A stretch of 12,294 nt of DNA from Prevotellaceae bacterium (GTDB taxonomy: Bacteria > Bacteroidota > Bacteroidia > Bacteroidales > Bacteroidaceae). This document shows positions 1 to 7,572 of this stretch, piece after piece (position 1 is the stretch's first letter; every line of letters starts with the position of its first letter). The stretch spans positions 1 to 12,294 of the forward strand of contig CAJPLH010000045.1 in assembly GCA_905371275.1 (NCBI GenBank), read 5' to 3'. Made by a program: the position numbers and the translations under genes. Under the pieces are notes generated by a model. That model was not told the DNA's origin, did no database searches, and saw only the letters and a program-made list of their open reading frames with translations.

Positions 1-178
1 AAGAAAAATCTTGCGATTTTTGCCGTTTGGCATTAACATTTCGCCCTCGTGATTTCGCTTTGTTTGACACTAATTTCCGAGCGCGCGAGAGAGAAGACGA
101 TGATGGGGTGGGGAACAACGAGAACCTCTTCCTAATAGGATGGGATGAAATCGCCAGTGCAGTGATAAGGTTGGGACG
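1..178. other. non-coding stretch, no recognised feature
   Basis: I see no convincing gene in the first 178 bases. Reading frames here are short and have no recognisable protein features. A small AT-only-like hairpin (AAAAATC, TTGC, GATTTTT at 4-21) is the only structure. It may be the tail of whatever lies upstream, but it lacks a GC stem and a separate T-tract, so I do not call it a terminator. Confidence 0.5.
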
Positions 179-208
179 TTTCTGACAGATTTCTGACAAG
201 ATGTCAGA
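179..208 (+). promoter_or_regulatory. putative activator-binding site (UAS) upstream of dnaK
   Basis: TTTCTGACA occurs twice in direct orientation (179-187 and 190-198), spaced 11 bp, about one helical turn. The second copy also forms a perfect palindrome with the bases that follow: TCTGACA, AGA, TGTCAGA (192-208). The palindrome centre lies about 42 bp upstream of the -24 GG of the sigma-54-like promoter, roughly -67 from the predicted start. Sigma-54 promoters need an AAA+ enhancer-binding protein bound upstream, usually to dyads, so the arrangement fits. That this palindrome is the binding site is my inference, and the cognate activator is not in the window. Confidence 0.5.
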
Positions 209-239
209 GAGGAAATGAAGTGAAAAGGCATTTTCTTTT

Positions 240-256
240 TTGGCACGTGGCTTGCA
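240..256 (+). promoter_or_regulatory. sigma-54 (RpoN) -24/-12 promoter of dnaK
   Basis: The sequence TTGGCACG-TGGC-TTGCA matches the sigma-54 consensus YTGGCACG-N4-TTGCW, with the invariant GG at 242-243 and GC at 254-255 separated by exactly 10 bp. With equal base frequencies, TGGCAC-N5-TTGCA is expected about 0.006 times in both strands of a window this size. It points at dnaK; the predicted start is near 264-268, giving a leader of about 130 nt. I found no convincing Bacteroidetes housekeeping promoter (TTTG, 19-21 bp, TAnnTTTG) and no CIRCE element in the same region. The match is seen directly; its activity is inferred. Confidence 0.7.
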
Positions 257-398
257 ATAATAGGGACGTAACGCCATCGCAGCGCAGACATCGGAGATTT
301 TCTCATCAAAACCGAATGTTGCACTTCCTCTCTCGAAGATAACGCTGTGCGTGTGCCGAAGAATCCAATTTGAATAACAAAAAAAAGAATATACAATT

Positions 399-2303
399 AT
401 GGGAAAGATTATTGGTATTGACCTCGGAACCACCAACTCTTGTGTTTCCGTTTTTGAAGGTAACGAACCTGTCGTTATCGCTAACAGCGAAGGTAAACGC
501 ACTACTCCTTCTGTAGTGGCTTTCGTTGGCGATGGTGAACGCAAAGTGGGTGACCCTGCTAAGCGTCAAGCCATCACAAACCCTGAACGTACGGTTTACT
601 CTATCAAGCGTTTTATGGGTGAGAATTTCAGCCAAGTGGAAAAAGAAATCGCTCGTATGCCTTATAAAGTGGTGAACGATGGCGGTCTTCCTCGTGTGGC
701 GATCGACGGTCGCAACTACACTCCACAAGAAATCTCTGCAATGATACTCCAAAAGATGAAGAAAACTGCAGAAGATTACCTCGGACAAGAAGTGACTGAA
801 GCGGTAATCACCGTGCCTGCTTACTTCTCTGACTCTCAACGTCAAGCTACTAAGGAAGCTGGTCAAATCGCTGGTCTCGAAGTGAAGCGTATTGTGAACG
901 AACCTACGGCTGCTGCCCTCGCTTATGGTGTGGACAAGGCCAACAAGGATATGAAGATTGCGGTGTTCGACCTCGGTGGTGGTACCTTCGATATTTCAAT
1001 CCTCGAATTCGGTGGCGGTGTGTTTGAAGTGCTCTCTACAAATGGTGATACTCACCTCGGTGGTGACGACTTCGACCAAGTGATCATCGATTGGTTGGTA
1101 CAAGAATTTAAGAACGACGAAGGAGCTGACCTCACTGCCGACCCAATGGCAATGCAGCGTTTGAAGGAAGCTGCTGAAAAGGCGAAGATTGAACTCTCTA
1201 GCTCTGCTTCTACCGAAATCAACCTTCCTTACATTATGCCCGTAGGCGGTGTGCCTAAGCACTTGGTGAAGACCCTCACTCGTGCGAAGTTTGAACAATT
1301 GGCTCACGCTCTTATCCAAGCTTGTCTCGTGCCTTGCCAAAACGCACTCCGCGATGCTGCTCTTGAAAAGAACGAAATCGACGAAATTATCCTCGTGGGT
1401 GGTTCTAGCCGTATCCCTGCTGTGCAAGAACTCGTGCAAAACTTCTTCGGCAAAGCTCCTTCTAAGGGTGTGAATCCTGATGAAGTGGTGGCTGTAGGTG
1501 CTGCTATCCAAGGTGCTATCCTCAACAAGGAAAGCGGTGTATCTGACATCGTCCTCCTCGACGTTACTCCTCTTTCTATGGGTATCGAAACGCTCGGTGG
1601 CGTGATGACTAAGCTCGTGGAAGCTAACACGACTATTCCTTGCAAACGTAGCCAGACTTTCTCTACTGCTGAGGACAACCAACCCGAAGTGACCATCCAC
1701 GTGCTCCAAGGTGAACGCACTATGGCTGCTCAAAACAAGAGCATCGGTCGTTTCAACCTCGCTGGCATTGCTCCTGCTCGCCGTGGTGTGCCTCAAATCG
1801 AAGTTACATTCGACATCGACGCTAACGGTATTCTCAACGTGAGCGCGAAGGATAAGGCTACAGGTAAGGAACAAAGCATCCGCATCGAGGCTTCTTCTAA
1901 CCTTTCTCAAGAGGAAATCGACCGTATGAAGGCTGAAGCTGAAGCTAACGCTGCTGCGGACAAGGCTGAGGCTGAACGCATCCAGAAAATCAACCAAGCG
2001 GACAGTATGATTTTCCAAACCGAAAATATGCTCTCTGAAAATGGTGATAAGCTCCCTGCAGAAGTGAAGGGTAAAGTGGAAGCTGCGCTCAACCAGTTGA
2101 AGGAAGCGCACAAGGCACAAGATGTTGCTGCCATCGACGCTGCTACTGCTGCTTTGAATGCTGCAACTCAAGAGCTTTACGCTCAAGCCGGTGGCGGTGC
2201 TCAACCTGGTGCTGCTGACTTCGCTCAAGGTGGTGCACAACAAGGTGCTCAACAAAACGGCAAGGAAGACATCCAAGATGCTGACTTCGAAGAAGTGAAG
2301 TAA
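399..2303 (+). CDS. dnaK: molecular chaperone DnaK (Hsp70)
   Basis: Cytosolic ATP-dependent chaperone that binds exposed hydrophobic segments of client proteins and cycles with DnaJ and GrpE. The 634-residue length is standard. The nucleotide-binding domain shows phosphate-1 IGIDLGTTNSC (5-15), NEPTAAALAYG (167-177), phosphate-2 VFDLGGGTFDIS (189-200) and the adenosine motif ILVGGSSRIP (331-340). The interdomain linker is near VLLDVTPLS (385-393), followed by the beta substrate-binding domain and a helical lid with alternating Glu/Ala/Lys. The tail is Gly/Ala/Gln-rich (598-620) and ends DADFEEVK, the usual bacterial acidic end. The ATG follows an A-rich leader (AACAAAAAAAAGAATATACA) with no Shine-Dalgarno sequence, usual for Bacteroidota. 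dnaJ and grpE are not downstream; the gene is monocistronic, with its own terminator and a convergent neighbour. The upstream signals suggest sigma-54 control. Confidence 0.98.
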   Translation: MGKIIGIDLGTTNSCVSVFEGNEPVVIANSEGKRTTPSVVAFVGDGERKVGDPAKRQAITNPERTVYSIKRFMGENFSQVEKEIARMPYKVVNDGGLPRVAIDGRNYTPQEISAMILQKMKKTAEDYLGQEVTEAVITVPAYFSDSQRQATKEAGQIAGLEVKRIVNEPTAAALAYGVDKANKDMKIAVFDLGGGTFDISILEFGGGVFEVLSTNGDTHLGGDDFDQVIIDWLVQEFKNDEGADLTADPMAMQRLKEAAEKAKIELSSSASTEINLPYIMPVGGVPKHLVKTLTRAKFEQLAHALIQACLVPCQNALRDAALEKNEIDEIILVGGSSRIPAVQELVQNFFGKAPSKGVNPDEVVAVGAAIQGAILNKESGVSDIVLLDVTPLSMGIETLGGVMTKLVEANTTIPCKRSQTFSTAEDNQPEVTIHVLQGERTMAAQNKSIGRFNLAGIAPARRGVPQIEVTFDIDANGILNVSAKDKATGKEQSIRIEASSNLSQEEIDRMKAEAEANAAADKAEAERIQKINQADSMIFQTENMLSENGDKLPAEVKGKVEAALNQLKEAHKAQDVAAIDAATAALNAATQELYAQAGGGAQPGAADFAQGGAQQGAQQNGKEDIQDADFEEVK

Positions 2304-2331
2304 TCACAACCTTTGTCCTAATAATAGGAAA

Positions 2332-2368
2332 CCCCAGCTACTCTCCTTTGAGTGGTTGGGGATTTTTG
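2332..2368 (+). terminator. intrinsic terminator of dnaK
   Basis: A 12-bp stem starts 28 nt after the dnaK stop: CCCCAGCTACTC (2332-2343) pairs with GAGTGGTTGGGG (2350-2361), including two G-T wobbles, around a 6-nt loop TCCTTT. It is followed by ATTTTTG. This is a textbook rho-independent terminator on the plus strand. Confidence 0.9.
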
Positions 2369-2370
2369 TG

Positions 2371-2540
2371 TTTGTTTGTTTGAGTTTGTTTCTGTCCTCT
2401 CCCTCCTTTTCTCCCCAATGATTCCCAAAGGTCGTTAGACGTAGTCACTATGCCTTCGAGCAACGGTAAACAAACTGTTTAACAAACAAATCTGTTCAGG
2501 CTCTAGTGACCTTTTTGCACTTCGATTTTGAAAGTGCAGG
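2371..2540. other. structured intergenic stretch, possible small RNA
   Basis: This stretch lies between the dnaK terminator and the GH85 gene terminator and holds several overlapping inverted repeats. The TTTG-rich arm 2371-2391 (TTTGTTTGTT..AGTTTGTTT) is complementary to 2468-2490 (AAACAAACT..AACAAACAAA). GTCACTA (2444-2450) plus GAGC (2458-2461) pair with GCTCTAGTGAC (2500-2510), leaving a 7-nt bulge, and are followed directly by CTTTTT (2511-2516), which is terminator-like on the plus strand. TGCACTT (2516-2522) pairs with AAGTGCA (2532-2538). I see no convincing promoter and no gene here. It could encode a small RNA, be a back-up terminator after dnaK, or be the relic of an insertion. No known RNA family is recognised. 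Confidence 0.3.
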
Positions 2541-2560
2541 AGGGATAATTGGTGAAATAA

Positions 2561-2608
2561 GAAACAAAGAAAGACCGCATCAAAACCAATGGGTCTTGAC
2601 GCGGTCTT
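2561..2608 (-). terminator. intrinsic terminator of the GH85 gene
   Basis: Read on the minus strand, AAGACCGCGTCAAGACC (2608-2592) pairs with GGTTTTGATGCGGTCTT (2587-2571), a 17-bp stem with two wobbles and a 4-nt loop CATT. The T-rich tail TCTTTGTTTC follows (2570-2561). It begins 17 nt past the stop of the GH85 gene, ends the whole susC-susD-GH85 locus and separates it from convergent dnaK. Confidence 0.88.
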
Positions 2609-2625
2609 CAAAAGAGGAATGGTGA

Positions 2626-5600
2626 TTATTTAACTACAAATTTTGCAGAACGAATAACACCCTTGTTTTGCATCTTCACGAGGTAAACACCAGGAACGAG
2701 GTCTTGTGTGTTGATGGATTCGCCGTTAGAACCGAGAACGAACTTACCATCTGCACCATATACCCAAGCTTGTTGGACGTTGGTGAATTGGAGTACGCCA
2801 TCTGCATAGTTTGCGTGGCTTACTTCATCATATACCTTATTGATTGCAGTGGGGACGTTGGGCTTTTCGTCCTTGATACGATCGGGTTCGTCAGCAGCAC
2901 CTTGGTCGTGGAAGTCGTTTGGTATGCGACCTTGGTTGTCACCTTCGATTTCTACACTGAAGTCGATGGTAAAGCCCTTGTTGTGAAGACCTGTGGGTAA
3001 GAATGCACCTGCAAACCAAGCATCAGAGAAAACGATGCGGAGGCGGCTTCTACCAGGACGAGCGTCAGCAGGAACTTCGAAAGTCGTAGAGATACCTTGA
3101 GTTTCGAATTCAGGAGTACCAGCACGCACTTTACCAACCTTGAAGATTTGTTCTCCTTCCTTGGGGTTGGTTGCGATAGGATCTGGATTGAACGATTTAG
3201 AACCATCGAGGTCCATCCAACCACCAGCGAAGCACCAACGGAGACCATCCTTCTTGGTGAGGTTGCTTGTGTCGAAGCACTTGATGGTGAGTGTCACCTT
3301 TTGACCTTGCTTCACCTTGAGTACTTGGTTGCGGGCATCAGCATATTGAGTTCCATCAGCCACAGGAGCATTAGCGTGATAGTTGAGGTCTTGGGTTGCA
3401 CCAGTAGTGGTTACATCTGTTACATAACGTTGTTGACGCGCAATTTCAGCACCTTCACTGTTAGGATTCATCGCAGAAACACCATAAGGATCGACTTCAG
3501 CAATTTGGGGAGCTTTAGGATCGCGAGCTACTTTCTGCCATTTAACAGTAGAGTATTGCTTGAGGTCAGCTGAAACAGCACGAACGCCAAAGTAGGGATC
3601 TGCACCATCTTCCAATTCAAAATTAGGAACAATAGCCGCCCATTGAGAGGTGAGACCTACTACTTGAACTTTTCCATTTTGACCGTTTTTGTAAAGTACC
3701 TCAAAGTGATCGATGTTGGCCTCGTCATTGTAGAGAAGGTCGTTGGCCTTGCGAGTCTTAGCTTCTGCATCTACGCCCCAAGAGAGCTTAGCGGTCATAG
3801 ACTTATTGGTTTCTGCTTTAACTTCTACCATGAGGTCTTTCAACTCTGCAGGCTTCAAGAAGCTATCATCGTTGATTTCGAGCTTACCAACATTGAGTTG
3901 GTACTTGTCAGAACCGCCCTTAACACGGAGACCGATGGCAGAGATGGTGCTACCTTGAGTGAGATTTGCTGAAATCTTTTTCTCTTCCCATGTTTTACCA
4001 CTGATTTCACCATAAGGAACTTCCACCCAGTTGTTGTCAACTTTGAGGATGGCATAGAGATGAGATTGTCCTGCACCTGCAAGTTGTTTAACGGCCATCT
4101 TCACAACAGGATTGGCAGCGCCAACTTTGAGGTTGGTTTGATAGAGTACAATATCTGTAGCTTGTGAGGCATCACCTTTGAGTTCGAGGCAAGAGCCACC
4201 GATGTAAGCGTCGTCGTGAGAGAACTCAGGTTGAATAGCAGTAGAAACATTCGTAGTACCAGCGTTGTAAACTAACCAACGATAGGTGGGCATCATGTCT
4301 TGAGCAGCCATGTTGTACCAAGATCCCGCTGTCTTCTTACCCTTGTAGTTGAAGCGTTCACCGTTACCCAAGTTGAAATGAGTAGCGAAGGGAAGATTTC
4401 CTTGAACTGTAGAACGTTCAGGAATGAATTCTGCAAGACCACAGAAGGTTTGGAGAGGAAGCTTATTTCCTTCTTGTTCCCAGTTGTTTCCTGCATTATT
4501 TACTGCAGGACGTTGAAGAGGATTGCGATTACCACCAGAGAAAGCACGCTCCAATAGACGTTGATAATTGCGTTGTGCATCAAAAGCATCTTTACCCTTG
4601 TTGTAGCTCATGAAGCGGCTTTCACCATGTTCGCCCCAAAGACAGATGTTGATGTCGTTATTCTTGCTAAGGTTACTCCAAGCACGATCCATGCTCACAA
4701 TCCAAGTACTAGCATATAGTCCTTCTGTTGTTCCCATTGCTTTTTTAGCTGCATCAACAGAGCGTTGCATTGTAGGTACAGATATGAAGTTGTTCCCACT
4801 ATAGTTGAGCATCAAATCGTGAGTCTTTCCTCCATTGGCTAGATCTCCAAACAAGGCTTTAGTATTGTATTCACTCAAACTACTTTGGCTTGTATAAATA
4901 CCAGAGTGGTAGTTCGTGAAGCCTTTTTGTTTTGCAATTTTCCAAAGCTCTTGGTGAAAGGCTGCAATTTCAGGTCTGTCGTAACCAGAGTCTTCCCAGT
5001 TATAGTTGATACCATCAGAACCGAAATACATCAATACATTGATGAGAGGCTCTGCGTAGGTAAACTTGCCATCTGGTGTTTGGGCTAAAATAAAGTTTTC
5101 CCAAGAGTTTGAACTACCATTACGTCCTCCTGTGGTATCAAAGAACTTGATACCAGAGAAGATGTCCGTACCATGCTTGTGTGCAGCATCTACCCAGCAA
5201 CCAGGAGCAGTGAAGAGACCATGGTTCCAGGAACCAAACAAGTTGGTGTAGTTCCACATAGAGTAAACGTCGGCAGAAAAGTTTCCGCTTGGGTAACCTG
5301 CATCTCCACCTTTACCAGCTCCCATTGGGATATTCATCCACAAATCACGACCTTCTCGAGTGTTTTGAACTACACGATTTGCTTGGCTCAACAAAGTGCG
5401 AGGACGCATATGTGAGCGCACAAAGGCCAAATCACTGGGGAGAATACCAATTTCTTTGAATTCATCAAGTGTGGGATAGTCACGACCTTGGGCTTTGACT
5501 TTTGCAAAGAGTTCTAGGATTTTTGTTTCACTAAAACCCGAAAAGTCATAAACGCTTGCTGAAGCAGCCTTTGGGGTTGAAGCAGATTGTGCAAAACCAG

Positions 5601-5652
5601 GCATACCTAGAAGAGCACATGCCATAGTGGCAAGAAGAGTAAACTTTCTCAT
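2626..5652 (-). CDS. secreted endo-beta-N-acetylglucosaminidase, GH85
   Basis: Predicted to cut the GlcNAc-GlcNAc core of N-linked glycans, releasing the oligosaccharide and leaving one GlcNAc on the protein. Numbering is from the ATG at 5652 (1008 residues), which gives a signal peptide starting MRKFTLLATMA and probably cleaved near GFAQS (20-24). A TTG three codons upstream is possible but less likely. The GH85 domain covers about 62-470: the substrate-channel stretch WNYTNLFGSWNHG, then AAHKHGT, then INYNWED with Asn218 and Glu220 in the Asn-x-Glu spacing of the GH85 catalytic pair, then PFATHFNLGNG and QDMMPTYRW. A likely carbohydrate-binding beta-sandwich (about 475-600), an Fn3-like segment (605-710) and a GEVED-like domain (about 750-905) follow. 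The last 75 residues (AWVYGADGKFV, VPGVYLVKM, final KFVVK) resemble a T9SS type A sorting domain. It lies 117 nt after susD, beyond a hairpin. Family call firm; outer domain labels and exact glycan preference inferred. Confidence 0.85.
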   Translation of the reverse strand: MRKFTLLATMACALLGMPGFAQSASTPKAASASVYDFSGFSETKILELFAKVKAQGRDYPTLDEFKEIGILPSDLAFVRSHMRPRTLLSQANRVVQNTREGRDLWMNIPMGAGKGGDAGYPSGNFSADVYSMWNYTNLFGSWNHGLFTAPGCWVDAAHKHGTDIFSGIKFFDTTGGRNGSSNSWENFILAQTPDGKFTYAEPLINVLMYFGSDGINYNWEDSGYDRPEIAAFHQELWKIAKQKGFTNYHSGIYTSQSSLSEYNTKALFGDLANGGKTHDLMLNYSGNNFISVPTMQRSVDAAKKAMGTTEGLYASTWIVSMDRAWSNLSKNNDINICLWGEHGESRFMSYNKGKDAFDAQRNYQRLLERAFSGGNRNPLQRPAVNNAGNNWEQEGNKLPLQTFCGLAEFIPERSTVQGNLPFATHFNLGNGERFNYKGKKTAGSWYNMAAQDMMPTYRWLVYNAGTTNVSTAIQPEFSHDDAYIGGSCLELKGDASQATDIVLYQTNLKVGAANPVVKMAVKQLAGAGQSHLYAILKVDNNWVEVPYGEISGKTWEEKKISANLTQGSTISAIGLRVKGGSDKYQLNVGKLEINDDSFLKPAELKDLMVEVKAETNKSMTAKLSWGVDAEAKTRKANDLLYNDEANIDHFEVLYKNGQNGKVQVVGLTSQWAAIVPNFELEDGADPYFGVRAVSADLKQYSTVKWQKVARDPKAPQIAEVDPYGVSAMNPNSEGAEIARQQRYVTDVTTTGATQDLNYHANAPVADGTQYADARNQVLKVKQGQKVTLTIKCFDTSNLTKKDGLRWCFAGGWMDLDGSKSFNPDPIATNPKEGEQIFKVGKVRAGTPEFETQGISTTFEVPADARPGRSRLRIVFSDAWFAGAFLPTGLHNKGFTIDFSVEIEGDNQGRIPNDFHDQGAADEPDRIKDEKPNVPTAINKVYDEVSHANYADGVLQFTNVQQAWVYGADGKFVLGSNGESINTQDLVPGVYLVKMQNKGVIRSAKFVVK

Positions 5653-5690
5653 GATAAACAATTAAAGTATATTGTATAATGGTATATCAA

Positions 5691-5733
5691 ATAGAAAAAG
5701 AGGGGATTTCAAGAGATAGGGAAATCCCCTCTT
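5691..5733 (-). terminator. terminator hairpin between susD and the GH85 gene
   Basis: A perfect 13-bp inverted repeat: read on the minus strand, AAGAGGGGATTTC (5733-5721), a 10-nt loop, then GAAATCCCCTCTT (5710-5698), running into TTTTTCTAT. It starts 36 nt after the susD stop and 46 nt before the GH85 ATG. It looks like a rho-independent terminator or attenuator that would lower GH85 transcription relative to susCD. Only about 45 nt remain for a separate GH85 promoter. A TTTG (5691-5688) followed 18 bp later by the poor match TACTTTAA is the best candidate, and it is weak. Confidence 0.85.
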
Positions 5734-5769
5734 GTCTATTTGGGAAATTAAGGACAGGGTATGATTATA

Positions 5770-7560
5770 CTAGAAGTTTGGAGCAGCTACGTCCCACCAT
5801 AATCTTGTACCTTGGAAGTCGGCCCCACCGAGTGCGTGCAATCCACTGCGATCCACGATAGATTGACCTTGAGGGTCTGTGGGTAGCCATGGGATACGAC
5901 GGATGACGTCACCATTATCAAGTGTTCCGTCACCATCTTCAGGGTTGAGTACTGGGAATAACTTCGGATAACCTGTGCGACGGAGTTCTGTCCAAGCCTC
6001 TGTAGAGAGGGGGAAGAGAGCGATGTACTTTTGGGTGATAATCTTTTCGAGTTTCACTTCGCGGTCGTCGGCTTCGTTCCATTTAACCCCAATTTTTGTG
6101 ACGGATGGCCAATCTTCTCCACCCATAGGGTCTTTTTGTACGTAGGCTGTAGGCTTCTCCTTCTTGAGATATTCGTCAATGTATTGTGGGAACTCAGAAT
6201 AACTCAAATTCTCAGGATCTTCAAAGTAGCTATTACGAATACCTTCATTATAGAAATGTTCGGCTGTTCCTCCCATATTCCAACCGCGCAAAGCACCTTC
6301 GGCACGGAGGAAGCAAACTTCAGCATACTTGACAAAATAGAGAGGAGCTTCTGCGAGAGGGTCAGAATTGAAAGTAGAATAGCGTTCGTATTCATTGCTT
6401 TCGGGAGATTGACCATCTTTTACTCGAGTACCTGTGCGGATGCCTACGATGCGTTGGTCTTTTTCAAGCACTTCTCCTGTTCGTGGATTTTTGATATCCA
6501 AACTATTTTTCTTCCAGAAGTATTTTGTGGTTGGATGATCCAAACTCATCAGAAGACTTTCAAATGATGCACTCATTCGGGTGTCGTTCCAACTATTGGC
6601 TATTTCCACAAGTGGATGAGTAAAATCACTAATCAATTGAAAAATACCTTGCTGATCTTCCACGCGTTCTACAACCCCAGAGGCTACAGCTTCTTCAGCC
6701 CATTGTTTTGCAAGTGCAGGGTTTACTTTTACGATGTGCATTGCCATACGCAATTTGAGCGAATTTGCTAATGCAATGTAACTTTCGATGCCTGGTTTGC
6801 CTTGCAGTTTTGCTCTACTGGTTACGTTGTACTTATTGAGTGCCTTAGCAATTTCTTGCTTATACCAATCAGGACGAGTGTCGTAGTTCTTTAGACATGC
6901 TACAATCGTATTGAGATTGTTTACGATACCATTATAAATTGTAGGCACGTCGTTGTAAATCGTCGGATTTTCAGAATTCTGCTTATCTTCTAAGTAACTG
7001 AAAGGTCCTGAAAGATCTGCTCTTTCTTGAGCAGCAAGGCAGTAGTAAAGCAGGTTGATAGCCTTTAATTCAGGAACACGGTCAATCATCGGGTGGTTCA
7101 GAAGTGCCATCAAAGCATTTTTGGCACCTCCGTATCCTCCATGAGGACCGCCATTAAACTTCTCAGAGATGTTGTATGAAGAAGTTAATGTAGTGTTGCT
7201 GTAAGGAAAATCTTTGTGGGGCACTACTAGATATTGTGCATAAGCATCAACACCTAGATTATATTGGAATTGATAGGCATGAGAAACAGGAGTTTGTCCA
7301 TTTTTACCCCCTCTTAAATAGTATTGTGCTGTTTTACTTTGACCCAAATTGATTTTAAGTGCATCGAGTGCTTCAGCCACTTGTTCTTTAGTAGGAAGAG
7401 TGGAGAAATCAATCTTGTCAACATCTCCTTGATGCTTCTCAGTACTTTCTTGGGTTTGCAAAGCATTAAATTCTGCTCCTGGATTATCATAATCTAGGCA
7501 GGATTGCAAGCTGCAAGCACTTAGGACAAGTGCAGAGGCTATATATAGATTAAGTTTCAT
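5770..7560 (-). CDS. SusD/RagB-family glycan-binding lipoprotein
   Basis: Surface lipoprotein that caps the partner SusC-like channel and binds glycan for import; 596 residues, normal for the family. The N-terminus MKLNLYIASALVLSACSLQSC is a lipoprotein signal peptide. Two cysteines could be lipidated: Cys21 (LQSC, followed by the acidic LDYD, as expected for surface export in Bacteroidota) or Cys16 (LSAC, a better lipobox). I favour Cys21. The body is helical, with tetratricopeptide-like segments (for example AINLLYYCLAAQERADL, GIESYIALANSLKLRMAMHI and the late FVKYAEVCFLRAEGALRG), typical of SusD-like proteins. It ends in the family-style C-terminal segment AWTELRRTGYPKL, then IRRIPWLPTDP. 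It starts 12 nt after the susC stop, so the two are translated from one mRNA. The family is sure; N-glycan specificity is inferred only from the neighbouring GH85 gene. Confidence 0.93.
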   Translation of the reverse strand: MKLNLYIASALVLSACSLQSCLDYDNPGAEFNALQTQESTEKHQGDVDKIDFSTLPTKEQVAEALDALKINLGQSKTAQYYLRGGKNGQTPVSHAYQFQYNLGVDAYAQYLVVPHKDFPYSNTTLTSSYNISEKFNGGPHGGYGGAKNALMALLNHPMIDRVPELKAINLLYYCLAAQERADLSGPFSYLEDKQNSENPTIYNDVPTIYNGIVNNLNTIVACLKNYDTRPDWYKQEIAKALNKYNVTSRAKLQGKPGIESYIALANSLKLRMAMHIVKVNPALAKQWAEEAVASGVVERVEDQQGIFQLISDFTHPLVEIANSWNDTRMSASFESLLMSLDHPTTKYFWKKNSLDIKNPRTGEVLEKDQRIVGIRTGTRVKDGQSPESNEYERYSTFNSDPLAEAPLYFVKYAEVCFLRAEGALRGWNMGGTAEHFYNEGIRNSYFEDPENLSYSEFPQYIDEYLKKEKPTAYVQKDPMGGEDWPSVTKIGVKWNEADDREVKLEKIITQKYIALFPLSTEAWTELRRTGYPKLFPVLNPEDGDGTLDNGDVIRRIPWLPTDPQGQSIVDRSGLHALGGADFQGTRLWWDVAAPNF

Positions 7561-7572
7561 GATCGTCGAAGA

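Noticed and set aside
4..21. Hairpin AAAAATC-TTGC-GATTTTT near the window start
   Set aside because: The 7-bp stem has a single G-C pair and no separate T-tract, so it is too weak to call a terminator; the upstream gene is not visible.
70..396. Minus-strand open frame of 108 codons in the dnaK upstream region
   Set aside because: It would cover the sigma-54 promoter and the palindrome, has no recognised protein features and no promoter of its own.
261..398. Possible CIRCE (HrcA operator) in the dnaK leader
   Set aside because: No TTAGCACTC-N9-GAGTGCTAA dyad or close relative is present; the GCACTTCCTCTCTCGAAG stretch is not an inverted repeat of that type.
306..866. Minus-strand open frame of 186 codons across the dnaK start
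   Set aside because: It overlaps the conserved dnaK N-terminus and its leader and has no recognisable domain; treated as a shadow.
996..2276. Long minus-strand open frame (426 codons) opposite dnaK
   Set aside because: It is the mirror of dnaK codon bias. Long antisense frames opposite hsp70 genes are a known artefact. The product is Ser/Leu/His-rich, with no family resemblance, no promoter, and dnaK itself is clearly the coding strand.
6031..6567. Plus-strand open frame of 178 codons inside susD
   Set aside because: It is antisense to a well-supported SusD gene and looks like back-translation noise (Phe/Ile/Cys-rich).
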